A stretch of 64,000 bases of DNA. Origin: Hymenobacter metallilatus. GTDB lineage: Bacteria > Bacteroidota > Bacteroidia > Cytophagales > Hymenobacteraceae. The number at the start of each line of letters is the position of its first letter. Position 1 is the first letter of the stretch. The stretch lies in contig NZ_RWIS01000017.1 of NCBI RefSeq assembly GCF_003944705.1, positions 1-64,000 on the forward strand, read 5' to 3'. The notes under the pieces were generated by a model. That model was given only the letters and a program-made list of their open reading frames with translations. It was not told where the DNA came from and searched no databases. The translations under genes were made by a program, and so were the position numbers. This document shows, in pieces, positions 53,181-62,089 of this stretch.

Positions 53181-53624
53181 CTACTCAGCTACCACATTGA
53201 AACGTACTTTGTGCTTCACCTCGCGGTGCAGGTCGGCCGTGGCGGTGTATTCGCCTACGGAGCCGGGCTCTGAGTCGAACGACAGACGCTTGCGGTCTAC
53301 TTCAACACCTTTGGCTTTCAGGGCATCGGCCAGCTGCAGGGTGGTTACCCGGCCGAAGATCTTGCCGCTTTCCCCCACTTTTGCCGGAATTTCCAGCACC
53401 AGGTCGCCAATCTTGTCGGCAATAGCCTGTGCGTCGCCCTTAATTTTGTCAGCCTTGTGAGCTGCCTGGCGTACGTTTTCAGCTACGATTTTCTTGTTGG
53501 TCTTGTCGGCCAATACGGCCAGACCCTGCGGGAGCAGGTAGTTGCGACCGTAGCCCGGCTTCACCGTTACGGTGTCGTTCTTATAGCCCAGGCCTTTAAC
53601 GTCGTCTTTCAGAATTACTTCCAT
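53181..53624 (-). CDS. rplI: 50S ribosomal protein L9
   Basis: Binds 23S rRNA near the L1 stalk and limits frameshifting. The 147-residue protein begins MEVILKDDVKGLGYKNDTV and includes the signature GYGRNYLLPQGLAVLA, followed by the long connecting helix and the C-terminal domain (GKIFGRVTTLQLADALK). It is the last gene of the S6-S18-L9 operon; the 97-bp gap to rpsR contains inverted heptad arrays. Confidence 0.98.
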   Translation of the reverse strand: MEVILKDDVKGLGYKNDTVTVKPGYGRNYLLPQGLAVLADKTNKKIVAENVRQAAHKADKIKGDAQAIADKIGDLVLEIPAKVGESGKIFGRVTTLQLADALKAKGVEVDRKRLSFDSEPGSVGEYTATADLHREVKHKVRFNVVAE

Positions 53625-53635
53625 GTCGAAAATTA

Positions 53636-53718
53636 GTTTCTGGTTTCTGGTTTCTGGTTTTTAGTTACCGGCATAATGTCCGTGGGCATCAACCAGTAAC
53701 TAGCAACCAGCAACTAGA
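53636..53718. repeat. inverted heptad arrays between rpsR and rplI
   Basis: GTTTCTG is repeated three times at 53636-53656, followed by the variants GTTTTTA and GTTACCG. At 53691-53718 four 7-mers AACCAGT, AACTAGC, AACCAGC, AACTAGA have the complementary orientation. Together the arms can form an imperfect hairpin inside a ribosomal protein operon. Confidence 0.65.
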
Positions 53719-53721
53719 AAC

Positions 53722-53973
53722 TTATTTCAGAGAGTCGGTTACGTAGGGCATCAGGGCCAGGTGGCGCGCTTTGGCTACGGCCTGAGCTACCTTGCGCTGA
53801 AACTTCAGGCTGGTGCCGGTAATACGACGGGGCAGGATGCGACCCTGCTCGTTCACAAACTTCAGCAGGAAGTTTGGGTCTTTGTAATCAACGTACTTGA
53901 TACCGTTCTTCTGAAAACGGCAGTACTTCTTGCGGGTATCCTGCTTGTGGATCTTTTCGTTGGCGAGGCTCAT
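53722..53973 (-). CDS. rpsR: 30S ribosomal protein S18
   Basis: An 83-residue basic protein that pairs with S6 on the platform of the small subunit. KKYCRFQKNGIKYVDYKD near residues 15-32 and RILPRRITGTSLKFQRKVA near 50-68 are diagnostic. It lies 5 bp after rpsF, so translation is probably coupled. Confidence 0.98.
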   Translation of the reverse strand: MSLANEKIHKQDTRKKYCRFQKNGIKYVDYKDPNFLLKFVNEQGRILPRRITGTSLKFQRKVAQAVAKARHLALMPYVTDSLK

Positions 53974-53978
53974 GGTAC

Positions 53979-54353
53979 TTATTGGGCTACGGCTTCCGAT
54001 TGTTTAACTTTCTGCTGGTTCATTTCGCCTTTACGACGACGCTCACCGTAAGCTACGGCATGCTTGTCCAGTACAGTAGTGAGGAAACGGATAACCCGCT
54101 CGTCACGACGGAACGCCAGCTCCAGCGTGTCAACCACGTTACCTTCACCGGTGAACTCCACAAGGAAGTAATAACCAGTGTTTTTCTTCTGAATTGGGTA
54201 CGCCAGCTTCTTGAGGCCCCAAGCTTCAGTGTTGATGATGTCGGCGCTATTTTCCTTAAGCACCTGCGAGAACTTCTCGACCGTCTCTTGCACTTGGCTC
54301 TCGTTCAGCACGGGAGTCAGAATGAAGACCGTCTCGTAATTTCTTACTGCCAT
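53979..54353 (-). CDS. rpsF: 30S ribosomal protein S6
   Basis: A 124-residue protein starting MAVRNYETVFILTPVL, with the ferredoxin-like fold blocks AWGLKKLAYPIQKKNTGYY and RRDERVIRFLTT. The start at ATG 54353 is fixed by homology and by the TATCTTTG -7 box at 54395-54402; an in-frame extension to 54485 runs through the promoter. First gene of rpsF-rpsR-rplI. The leader is only about 35 bases, too short to be sure of an S6:S18 feedback structure. Confidence 0.97.
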   Translation of the reverse strand: MAVRNYETVFILTPVLNESQVQETVEKFSQVLKENSADIINTEAWGLKKLAYPIQKKNTGYYFLVEFTGEGNVVDTLELAFRRDERVIRFLTTVLDKHAVAYGERRRKGEMNQQKVKQSEAVAQ

Positions 54354-54394
54354 TACGACGGGGTGAAAATTGTGTGAAAAACTAAATGAGGGGG

Positions 54395-54402
54395 CAAAGA
54401 TA
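54395..54402 (-). promoter_or_regulatory. -7 box of the ribosomal protein operon
   Basis: TATCTTTG on the minus strand, exact match, about 41 bases before the rpsF ATG. The 405-bp gap between rpsF and actA otherwise shows only the actA promoter and no gene. Confidence 0.6.
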
Positions 54403-54680
54403 ACAGAATTTATTGCACCTGCTACTGGCCGTACGGTCTTTTTCCAGGAAATACCTTGCGGTAAGAAATTGAGTATCAAACCCAAAACTTATCGGTCAGC
54501 CGATTGTCTGTATCCTGTGAGGAGGTAAGCCTGGGCCCGAAACCTTAGTATATAGGTTGCGGGCAGATGGGGAACTTACAGGCGAAACCGACCGTCCCGA
54601 TTGGTATTCTTTCCTGTTGACCACGGCTTTTTAGAATAGTTCTAAGCTTCTGGGATAGGGCGAAAATTAGCCGGGGCTGG

Positions 54681-54711
54681 TTTGTTCTCTGGGTTTCCCG
54701 ACCTACATTTG
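54681..54711 (+). promoter_or_regulatory. promoter of the act operon
   Basis: TTTG at 54681-54684, a 19-base spacer, and TACATTTG at 54704-54711. This is the best promoter in the window by both boxes and spacing. The leader to the actA ATG would be about 40 bases. Confidence 0.75.
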
Positions 54712-54758
54712 TGGCCTTGAAGCACCCCCGCGTTTCTTTTTTCCAGTCAAATTGTGCT

Positions 54759-56087
54759 ATGGATAGCATCCGACTACGACCCCTTTCCCGCCTCTTTCTC
54801 GTTCTGTCACTGTGGATTGTCAGTGTAGGTTCTTCCTTCGCGCAAGGCACGGCAGCTGATCCGAGCAAAGCAGGCGTGGCACCCGGCGCTACGGCGGCCG
54901 CTGCCCCTGCCGCCGCTGCTGGCGCCCCCACCGGTGACGCTGCCGCTATTGCCGCCGGCGACGCCCTTTTCAAAGGCAATTGCGCCCAATGCCACGCTGT
55001 AAACGAGGTGGTAGTTGGTCCGGCCCTGGCTGGCATCACCAAGCGTCGCCCCATGTCCTGGATTATTCCATGGGTGAAAAACTCCAGCAAGCTGGTAGCC
55101 AGCGGCGACGAGTACGCCGTGAAAATCTTCAATCAGTATCAGAAGCAGCAAATGCCCAGCTTCCAGCTGTCAGATGCTGAAATTACGTCAATTATTGCCT
55201 ATACTACCTCGCAGGAAGGCGTAAAAGGTAAAGAGCCTAGCAACGATAACAGCCCTAAAGCTGAAGGTGATCCTACTGCTACTTCAGGTGGCGATGCTGC
55301 CGACGGTGGCAAGGCGATGAATATCCTGCTGATTGTGTTGGTGGTGGTGCTGATTGTGCTAGTGGTGACGCTGGTTATCATTGCCAACATCATGAAAGAC
55401 GTGCTACGGGGCCGTAAGGACCTCGACGGCCGCGACATGGAGGTAATCGATCAGCGCTTCGACTTCTCGAAAATCTACAAATCGACGGCAGTACGCGGTA
55501 TTGTGGGAACGGTGTTCGTGCTGGCCGTATTATATGAAACCATTCAGGGAGCCATGGGGGTAGGTCTGCAGCAAGGCTACCAGCCCACGCAGCCCATTGC
55601 CTTTTCGCACAAGCTGCACGCGGGTGAGCACCAGATCAACTGTGCTTACTGTCACACTTCGGTGTATAAGAGCAAATCGGCCAATATTCCCTCGCCGAAC
55701 ATTTGCATGAACTGCCACTCGCAGATCAAAACCGAGTCGCCTGAAATCAAGAAAATCTACCGCGCCATTGAGCGCAAGCAGCCGATTCAGTGGGTGCGCA
55801 TCCACAATTTGCCCGATCTGGCTTACTTCAACCACTCTCAGCACACGCAGGTGGGTGGCATTGAGTGCCAGACCTGCCACGGCCCCATCCAGAACATGGA
55901 AGTTGTATATCAGTACTCGCCCCTCACCATGGGCTGGTGCATCAACTGCCACCGCGAGACTCCGCTCAACACCAAGGGCAACGGCTACTACGACAACCTC
56001 GTGAAGTTGCACGACTCGGAGAATGGCGCTGTGCCGTTCACCGTATCGTCGAACGGCGGCACGGAGTGCTCGAAATGCCACTACTAG
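54759..56087 (+). CDS. actA: alternative complex III, multiheme cytochrome c subunit ActA
   Basis: Periplasmic electron-transfer subunit of the quinol:acceptor oxidoreductase that replaces the bc1 complex. The 442-residue protein has a signal peptide (about 1-28), an Ala/Pro linker, and an N-terminal class I cytochrome domain with CAQCH at 75-79 and a likely Met ligand in QMPSF (about 132). A membrane helix follows (about 188-212), then the classic five-heme part with CAYCH (295), CMNCH (316), CQTCH (370), CINCH (394) and CSKCH (437). So there are six CxxCH motifs in total. ATG 54759 gives the signal peptide. First gene of actABCDEF. Confidence 0.95.
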   Translation: MDSIRLRPLSRLFLVLSLWIVSVGSSFAQGTAADPSKAGVAPGATAAAAPAAAAGAPTGDAAAIAAGDALFKGNCAQCHAVNEVVVGPALAGITKRRPMSWIIPWVKNSSKLVASGDEYAVKIFNQYQKQQMPSFQLSDAEITSIIAYTTSQEGVKGKEPSNDNSPKAEGDPTATSGGDAADGGKAMNILLIVLVVVLIVLVVTLVIIANIMKDVLRGRKDLDGRDMEVIDQRFDFSKIYKSTAVRGIVGTVFVLAVLYETIQGAMGVGLQQGYQPTQPIAFSHKLHAGEHQINCAYCHTSVYKSKSANIPSPNICMNCHSQIKTESPEIKKIYRAIERKQPIQWVRIHNLPDLAYFNHSQHTQVGGIECQTCHGPIQNMEVVYQYSPLTMGWCINCHRETPLNTKGNGYYDNLVKLHDSENGAVPFTVSSNGGTECSKCHY

Positions 56088-56094
56088 TATGCTA

Positions 56095-56151
56095 GGGCCT
56101 TGGGCGCCTCAGTTTCTGTAAACAATCCGGAAACCAAGGCGCTCAAGGCCC
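56095..56151 (+). terminator. hairpin between actA and actB
   Basis: GGGCCTTG-GCGCCT at 56095-56109 pairs with 56137-56151 with one mismatch, loop of 27. No T-tract follows; inside an operon this may be a processing site or partial terminator setting subunit ratios. Confidence 0.5.
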
Positions 56152-56206
56152 CACCTACCTTTACAAAACAGCCTGCTTAGCGACTTACCGGACCGAAAAT
56201 CCAAGT

Positions 56207-56230
56207 CCCTAAGTCTCTAAGACCCTAAGT
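56207..56230 (+). repeat. short octad array upstream of actB
   Basis: Three 8-mers CCCTAAGT, CTCTAAGA, CCCTAAGT end 12 bases before the actB ATG. They resemble the heptad arrays elsewhere in the window but with period 8. Confidence 0.5.
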
Positions 56231-56242
56231 TCCAAAAACACG

Positions 56243-59200
56243 ATGCAAGAGTCGCCTAAGTACTGGAAGGGAATTGAGGAACTGGAGAACTCGCCGGAGT
56301 TCGTGAAGAATGCACTCACTGAGTTTGCAGACTTCCTGCCGGTGAAGGAATCCCATGGCACCTCGGATGCCACGGTGGCCCCGCGCCGCGACTTCCTTAA
56401 GCTCATGGGCTTCGGCTTGGCCGCAGCCACCCTCGCCAGCTGCGAGACCCCCATTAAGAAGGCTATTCCCTACCTCAACAAGCCAGAAGAGGTAGATCCA
56501 GGCATTGCCAACTTTTACGCTTCTACCTACTTCAACGGTCAGGATTACAACAGCGTATTGGTAAAAACCCGCGAGGGTCGTCCCATCAAGCTGGAAGGTA
56601 ATCCGGAGTCGCCTATCACCCGCGGTGGTTTGTCGGCCCGTGCCCAGGCTGCCGTACTGAGCCTGTACGATGGTGGCCGACTGCAGCACTTCGCTAAGAA
56701 GGGCGCTAAGATTGATAAAGACCAGCTGGATCAGGAAGTGCGCAATGCCTTGGCCGGAGCTGGCCGCATTGCCATTGTATCGCACACCATCATCAGCCCC
56801 TCCACCAAAAAGGTAATTGCTGAATTTGCCGGCCGCTTCGCGGGTACCGAGCATGTGATGTATGACGTGAATTCGGCCTCGGGCCTGCTGCGCGCCAACG
56901 GGGGGGTATTGCCCGCCTACGACTTCAGCAAAGCCGATACCATTGTTAGCTTCGACGCCGACTTCCTGGGTACTTGGTTGTCGCCGGTGGAGTTTGCCCG
57001 CCAGTACGTAACCAACCGTAAGGTTTCGAGCGAGAAGCGCAGCATGTCTCGTCACTATCAGTTCGAGACTAACCTGTCGCTGACCGGCTCCAACGCCGAC
57101 GTGCGCGAGCCGCTAAAGCCCTCGGAATTGGGCGAAGCCGTGCTAGCCGTGTACAACGCGGTAGTGGGTGGTGGCAGCGCTTCGGCCTATACTGATAAAT
57201 CGAAGAAAGTTGCTGCCGCCGCGGCTGCGCTCCAGAAAGCTGGTTCGCGGGGCCTTGTGGTTTCAGGTTCCAATGATCCGGCCATCCAGACGCTGGTGGC
57301 TGCCATAAACCAGAAGCTGGGTTCGGCGGCAGTTGATGTAGCGGCTCCCTCCATGATCCGGCAGGGTGATGATGCCAAAATGAGCAGCTTGCTCAAGGCC
57401 ATCGGTGCAGGACAAGTTGGGGCAGTTATCTTCTACAACGCTAACCCCGTATTCGACCACCCGATGGGGGCCGATCTGGCGGCAGCGCTGAAAGCTGGCA
57501 AAGTTCGCACGACCATTTCCCTGAACGACCGGCTGGATGAAACCGGTGAGCTGTGCACCTACGCTGCTCCTGACCATCACTTCCTGGAATCGTGGAATGA
57601 CTACGAGCCCAAGCGTGGCTACCTGAGCCTGGCGCAGCCGGTTATTACACCGCTGTTTGCCACGCGCCAAGCGCAGGATTCGCTCCTGACCTGGGCCGGC
57701 AACCCTACTACGTACTACAACTACCTCCGCACCCAATGGAAGGGTGTTTTGGGTGGTGACTTCAACAAAGCCTGGGATAAAGCCGTGCATGACGGTGTGG
57801 CCCTTGGTTCCGCCGCTCCGGCTGCTCCCGCCCAGGCGGCGCCGGCTCTCGACGTAAACGCTGCCATTTCGGCCATCAAGTCGGCCCCCAAGCCCTCGGG
57901 TATTGAGTTGGCTATTTATGAGAAAGTAGGCCTTGGCAGCGGGACGGATGCCAACAACCCCTGGCTGCAGGAGTTGCCCGACCCAGTAACTAAAGCCACC
58001 TGGGGCAACTATGTAACCGTACCCCGTGCGTACGCCATGGCCCAGAAATGGGAGCAGGGCGACGTGGTAAAGGTTTCGGCCAACGGTAAATCAGTTGAGC
58101 TGCCCGTACTGATTCAGCCGGGTCAGGCCATCGGTACCATTGGTATTGCATTGGGCTACGGCCGCACCAAAGCGGGTAAAGTAGGCAATGACCGGGGGGC
58201 CAACGTCCTGCCCTTGGCGCAGATGCGCAACGACGCCATCCTGTACACCAACTCCGTAACGCTGGCCGCAACCGGCACTACGGAACCCATTGCCCAGACG
58301 CAGACCCATCACACCATCATGGACCGCAAGCCGGTGGTGCAGGAAGCTACGCTGGCCCAGTACATCAAAGATCCTAAGGAGGTAACGGAGTACGAAACGA
58401 TTTCGACCCCCGATGGCCCCCAGAAACCTAATAAGGTTTCGCTGTGGCAGGACTACGAGTACAAGAACCACCACTGGGGCATGGCCATTGACCTGAACTC
58501 CTGCATTGGCTGCGGCTCGTGCGTGGTAGGTTGCCAGGCCGAGAACAACGTGGCCGTAGTAGGCAAACAGGAGGTAATCAACCGTCGCGAGATGCACTGG
58601 ATGCGAATCGACCGGTACTACAGCTCTGCGACCCACAAGTCGGACTTTGAGGAGAAAGGTAAGCTGGCCACTTATGCGGCCATGGAAGACCCCTCCGAAA
58701 ACCCGCAGGTTATCTTCCAGCCGATGATGTGCCAGCACTGCAACCACGCGCCCTGCGAAACGGTGTGCCCGGTACTGGCTACCACCCACAGCTCGGAAGG
58801 CCTGAACCAGATGACTTACAACCGGTGCGTGGGCACGCGCTACTGCGCTAATAACTGCCCCTACAAGGTTCGTCGCTTCAACTGGTTCTCGTACTACACC
58901 AACGAGAAGTTTGAAACCGTAAACGGCCACATGTTCACCGACCTGGGCCGCATGGTGCTGAACCCGGACGTAACCGTACGGGCCCGCGGCGTGATGGAGA
59001 AATGCTCCCTCTGCGTGCAGCGGATTCAGCTCGGTAAACTGGAAGCTAAGAAGCAGAAGCGTCGTCCGAAGGATGGCGAGATTGTATCCGCCTGCGCCCA
59101 GTCCTGCCCCACCCAAGCCATCGTATTCGGCGACATGCGCGACCCGGAGTCGCGGATTTCGCAGCTGCTGCGCCGCGAAGATGGGGAGCGTGCCTTCCAC

Positions 59201-59284
59201 GTACTGGACGCCATCAACGTGCAGCCGAACATCACCTATCTGACCAAGATTCGTAACACTGAATCGTCGGAGTTTAACGCCTAG
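56243..59284 (+). CDS. actB: alternative complex III, iron-sulfur subunit ActB
   Basis: A 1013-residue fusion. The N-terminus carries a twin-arginine signal (PRRDFLKLMGFGLAAATLASC, Arg48-Arg49; only the first part is the motif) so the folded protein is exported by Tat; the Cys at 67 may be lipidated. The first ~700 residues resemble molybdopterin oxidoreductases but ActB proteins are known to lack that cofactor. The last third is a ferredoxin-like domain with Cys groups CIGCGSCVVGC (about 754), CQHCNHAPCETVC (about 830), CVGTRYCANNC (about 862) and CSLC (about 922), enough for a chain of 3Fe-4S/4Fe-4S clusters. Second gene of the operon. Confidence 0.96.
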   Translation: MQESPKYWKGIEELENSPEFVKNALTEFADFLPVKESHGTSDATVAPRRDFLKLMGFGLAAATLASCETPIKKAIPYLNKPEEVDPGIANFYASTYFNGQDYNSVLVKTREGRPIKLEGNPESPITRGGLSARAQAAVLSLYDGGRLQHFAKKGAKIDKDQLDQEVRNALAGAGRIAIVSHTIISPSTKKVIAEFAGRFAGTEHVMYDVNSASGLLRANGGVLPAYDFSKADTIVSFDADFLGTWLSPVEFARQYVTNRKVSSEKRSMSRHYQFETNLSLTGSNADVREPLKPSELGEAVLAVYNAVVGGGSASAYTDKSKKVAAAAAALQKAGSRGLVVSGSNDPAIQTLVAAINQKLGSAAVDVAAPSMIRQGDDAKMSSLLKAIGAGQVGAVIFYNANPVFDHPMGADLAAALKAGKVRTTISLNDRLDETGELCTYAAPDHHFLESWNDYEPKRGYLSLAQPVITPLFATRQAQDSLLTWAGNPTTYYNYLRTQWKGVLGGDFNKAWDKAVHDGVALGSAAPAAPAQAAPALDVNAAISAIKSAPKPSGIELAIYEKVGLGSGTDANNPWLQELPDPVTKATWGNYVTVPRAYAMAQKWEQGDVVKVSANGKSVELPVLIQPGQAIGTIGIALGYGRTKAGKVGNDRGANVLPLAQMRNDAILYTNSVTLAATGTTEPIAQTQTHHTIMDRKPVVQEATLAQYIKDPKEVTEYETISTPDGPQKPNKVSLWQDYEYKNHHWGMAIDLNSCIGCGSCVVGCQAENNVAVVGKQEVINRREMHWMRIDRYYSSATHKSDFEEKGKLATYAAMEDPSENPQVIFQPMMCQHCNHAPCETVCPVLATTHSSEGLNQMTYNRCVGTRYCANNCPYKVRRFNWFSYYTNEKFETVNGHMFTDLGRMVLNPDVTVRARGVMEKCSLCVQRIQLGKLEAKKQKRRPKDGEIVSACAQSCPTQAIVFGDMRDPESRISQLLRREDGERAFHVLDAINVQPNITYLTKIRNTESSEFNA

Positions 59285-59298
59285 AAACTGAGCCACGG

Positions 59299-59335
59299 GG
59301 GAGGGCAGGAGTGCCCGCTGCGCTATTGCCCTCCC
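59299..59335 (+). terminator. hairpin between actB and actC
   Basis: GGGAGGGCA (59299-59307) pairs with TGCCCTCCC (59327-59335), 9 bp, with a 19-base loop. As at the actA-actB junction there is no T-tract, so it is more likely a processing or stability element than a full stop. Confidence 0.5.
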
Positions 59336-59362
59336 TCACTACTCCTTTAAGTCCAAAAAACT

Positions 59363-60820
59363 ATGCAGCACGTATCGCCTGTACGGGAGCCGCTCGTTAC
59401 CGGGGGGAAAACGTACCACGACGTCACCCAGGACGTGTGTCGCCAGGTAGAAGCCGCCCCGAATATCCGGTGGATGGCCGCCCTGAGCGTCGCCCTCTTC
59501 CTCCTTGGCGTCTTCTTCTACTCGGTATACCGTACCCTGTGGTACGGAATCGGGGAGTGGGGTTTGAATAAAACCGTTGGCTGGGCCTGGGATATCACCA
59601 ACTTCGTGTGGTGGGTAGGTATTGGTCACGCGGGCACCCTGATTTCAGCAGTATTGCTGCTGTTCCGTCAGAAGTGGCGCACTTCCATCAACCGCGCGGC
59701 CGAGGCCATGACCATCTTCGCCGTAATCTGCGCCGCTATGTTTCCGGTACTGCACATGGGTCGCCCTTGGCTAGCCTACTGGGTATTCCCGCTACAGAAT
59801 ACGTTTGGGTCGCTGTGGGTAAACTTTAACTCCCCGCTGCTGTGGGACGTGTTTGCTATTTCGACCTACTTTACCGTGTCACTGGTATTCTGGTACACGG
59901 GTCTGGTGCCCGACTTCGCTACTATTCGTGACCGGGCCAAGGGGCCTATTGCCAAAGTTGCCTACTCGCTGCTAAGCTTCGGCTGGAAAGGCTCGGCCAA
60001 GCACTGGAGCCGCTACGAAACCGTGTCGCTGATTCTGGCCGGTGTTTCTACCCCCCTTGTACTCTCGGTACATACCATTGTATCCATGGACTTTGCTACC
60101 TCGGTTGTACCGGGCTGGCACACCACCATCTTCCCTCCCTACTTCGTAGCGGGTGCTATCTTCTCCGGCTTTGCCATGGTGCTGACGCTGATGCTCATCA
60201 CCCGTGTGGTATTCAAGCTGGAGGACTACATTACTTTGGAACACATTGCCCTCATGAACAAAATCATGATGGTAACCGGCTCTATCGTAGGGGTGGCTTA
60301 CATCACGGAGTTCTTTATTGCCTGGTACTCGGGTGTTGAGTTTGAGCAGTATGCCTTCATCAACCGCGCTACTGGTCCGTACTGGTGGGCTTACTGGTCG
60401 ATGATGACCTGCAACGTAATTACCCCACAGCTGGTATGGATCCGTCGGGTGCGCTACAGCATCCCGCTGACGTTCGTCCTGTCAATTATCGTAAACATCG
60501 GGATGTGGTTCGAGCGTTTCGTAATCATCGTAACCTCGTTGCACCGCGACTATCTGCCGTCGAGCTGGGCCATGTTCTCGCCTACTATTATCGACATCGG
60601 TATTTACGTGGGTACCATTGGCCTGTTCTTCACGTTGTTCCTGCTGTTTGCCAAATTCTTCCCGGTAATCAACATGGCAGAAGTGAAGTCAGTCCTGAAA
60701 TACACGGTTGATAATGGCCCGACTTACACTGGCCACGACCCGCACCACCACGTTCATCAGCCTGCCACCACTCACGGGGTTCCGGCCTCGGCCTCTGTAA
60801 ACTACGATAAGCATGACTAA
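59363..60820 (+). CDS. actC: alternative complex III, NrfD-like membrane subunit ActC
   Basis: A 485-residue integral membrane protein of the NrfD/PsrC family with about ten helices. It is the probable quinol-oxidising core, docking to the ActB iron-sulfur arm. Segments such as NFVWWVGIGHAGTLISAV, MFPVLHMGRPWL and TIVSMDFATSVVPGWH are family hallmarks. ATG 59363. Its last codons overlap actD by 8 bases, so translation is coupled. Confidence 0.96.
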   Translation: MQHVSPVREPLVTGGKTYHDVTQDVCRQVEAAPNIRWMAALSVALFLLGVFFYSVYRTLWYGIGEWGLNKTVGWAWDITNFVWWVGIGHAGTLISAVLLLFRQKWRTSINRAAEAMTIFAVICAAMFPVLHMGRPWLAYWVFPLQNTFGSLWVNFNSPLLWDVFAISTYFTVSLVFWYTGLVPDFATIRDRAKGPIAKVAYSLLSFGWKGSAKHWSRYETVSLILAGVSTPLVLSVHTIVSMDFATSVVPGWHTTIFPPYFVAGAIFSGFAMVLTLMLITRVVFKLEDYITLEHIALMNKIMMVTGSIVGVAYITEFFIAWYSGVEFEQYAFINRATGPYWWAYWSMMTCNVITPQLVWIRRVRYSIPLTFVLSIIVNIGMWFERFVIIVTSLHRDYLPSSWAMFSPTIIDIGIYVGTIGLFFTLFLLFAKFFPVINMAEVKSVLKYTVDNGPTYTGHDPHHHVHQPATTHGVPASASVNYDKHD

Positions 60821-61337
60821 GCGCTTCGCCCTCGGCATCTTCGACGACGAAGACGTGCTGCTGCACGCCGTTGAAAACGTCCGCGAAGCGGGCGTCAAGA
60901 TCTACGAAGTTTTCACGCCGTTTCCGATCCACGGAATGGATGATGCCCTCGGCATCGAACGTTCCCGTCTGCCCATTGCGGCTTTCTTCTTCGGCCTGAC
61001 TGGTCTGTGCTTTGCCCTGTGGCTGCAGATCTACACGTTGGGCTTCGACTGGCCAATGATTATTGGTGGTAAGCCACATATTGCGCTGCCTGCCTTTATT
61101 CCGGTATCGTTCGAGCTAACGGTGCTCTTCTGCTGCCACGGTATGGTAATCACCTTCTATACCATCAGCAAACTCTATCCGCGCTGGAAAACGCCAGTAT
61201 TGGACGTGCGCTCTACCGACGACAAGTTTGTAGTGGCCATTGAGGTGAACGAAAACACTGACATGACCAAGCTTACCCAGTTGCTGCGCGACAACGGTGC
61301 TTCGGAGGTGAACCAAAAAGAAATGTCTAAGTTCTAA
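60813..61337 (+). CDS. actD: alternative complex III subunit ActD (DUF3341)
   Basis: A 174-residue membrane subunit with a cytoplasmic N-terminal domain (FALGIFDDEDVLLHAVENV) and two membrane helices (about 50-75 and 95-118, with HIALPAFIPVSFELTVLF). ActD has no cofactor; it stabilises ActC. It overlaps actC by 8 bases and its stop overlaps the actE ATG as TAATG. Confidence 0.95.
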   Translation: MTKRFALGIFDDEDVLLHAVENVREAGVKIYEVFTPFPIHGMDDALGIERSRLPIAAFFFGLTGLCFALWLQIYTLGFDWPMIIGGKPHIALPAFIPVSFELTVLFCCHGMVITFYTISKLYPRWKTPVLDVRSTDDKFVVAIEVNENTDMTKLTQLLRDNGASEVNQKEMSKF

Positions 61338-62080
61338 TGACGCACGCGCTGAAAACAACTCTGCAAGCGTCGGCGGTTCTGCTGGCATCGGTGTTCACCA
61401 CCGCCTGCAACCGCGCCGATGATCCTGGCCTGGAGTACGCTCCTGAAATGTACGAGTCCATTCCGTACGACCCCTTGCGCCAAGTGAATGCCAACACGGT
61501 TAACCCGATGGGCATCAATGAGCGCACTCCCGCAGTAGGCACCGTTCCGCGGGGCAAAGCCAACTACTATACTCACATTGCCAAAGAGGATGTGGCTACG
61601 GCCGAAACCACTCTGCGCAATCCATTTCCTTATACCAAGGAGAATCTGGAGGAGGGAAAGGTTCTGTACTCGCGCAACTGCCAACATTGCCACGGTGAGG
61701 GCGGTGCCGGTGACGGTCCGGTTGGGGCTAAGTTCAAAGGTGTTCCGAACTATTCAGCCGGGGCTTACAAAACCATGAACGATGGTCATATCTACCACGT
61801 GATTCAATGGGGACGTAACCGGATGATGCCACATGGCTCACAGGTTAACCCAGAGGAGCGTTGGAAGATTGCCATGTATGTGCGCGCTCTGCAACTAGGC
61901 AAAGGTCCCGATGGGTTGGCTGACATGGTGAAGGCTGGTGGTGCCAATGCGAATGTACCAACGGCAGATTCGACTACTACCACGGGTCAAATGAAAGAAA
62001 ACCCCACCAAGGCCGGCTCCGACAAAGCTTCGGAAACGCTTGGGCAGGGCGATAAAGCAAACAACGGAACGGCTATTTAA
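61337..62080 (+). CDS. actE: alternative complex III, monoheme cytochrome c lipoprotein ActE
   Basis: A 247-residue lipoprotein (TTAC, Cys at about 24) with a single class I heme motif CQHCH (about residue 115) and a downstream MMPHGSQVNPEERW segment that supplies Met ligation. It is expected to pass electrons from ActA to the oxidase or to a soluble carrier. The last 40 residues are a low-complexity Ala/Thr/Lys tail. ATG 61337 overlaps the actD stop by one base. Confidence 0.95.
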   Translation: MTHALKTTLQASAVLLASVFTTACNRADDPGLEYAPEMYESIPYDPLRQVNANTVNPMGINERTPAVGTVPRGKANYYTHIAKEDVATAETTLRNPFPYTKENLEEGKVLYSRNCQHCHGEGGAGDGPVGAKFKGVPNYSAGAYKTMNDGHIYHVIQWGRNRMMPHGSQVNPEERWKIAMYVRALQLGKGPDGLADMVKAGGANANVPTADSTTTTGQMKENPTKAGSDKASETLGQGDKANNGTAI

Positions 62081-62089
62081 CTGACTTCT

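Noticed and set aside
56243..59284. ActB as a molybdopterin enzyme or polysulfide reductase
   Set aside because: Gene order actABCDEF-coxB and the fused ferredoxin domain identify it as the ACIII subunit, which is known to lack the molybdenum cofactor.
58091..59296. 401-codon open frame on the minus strand
   Set aside because: Complement of actB, which is clearly coding, including all its cysteine clusters.
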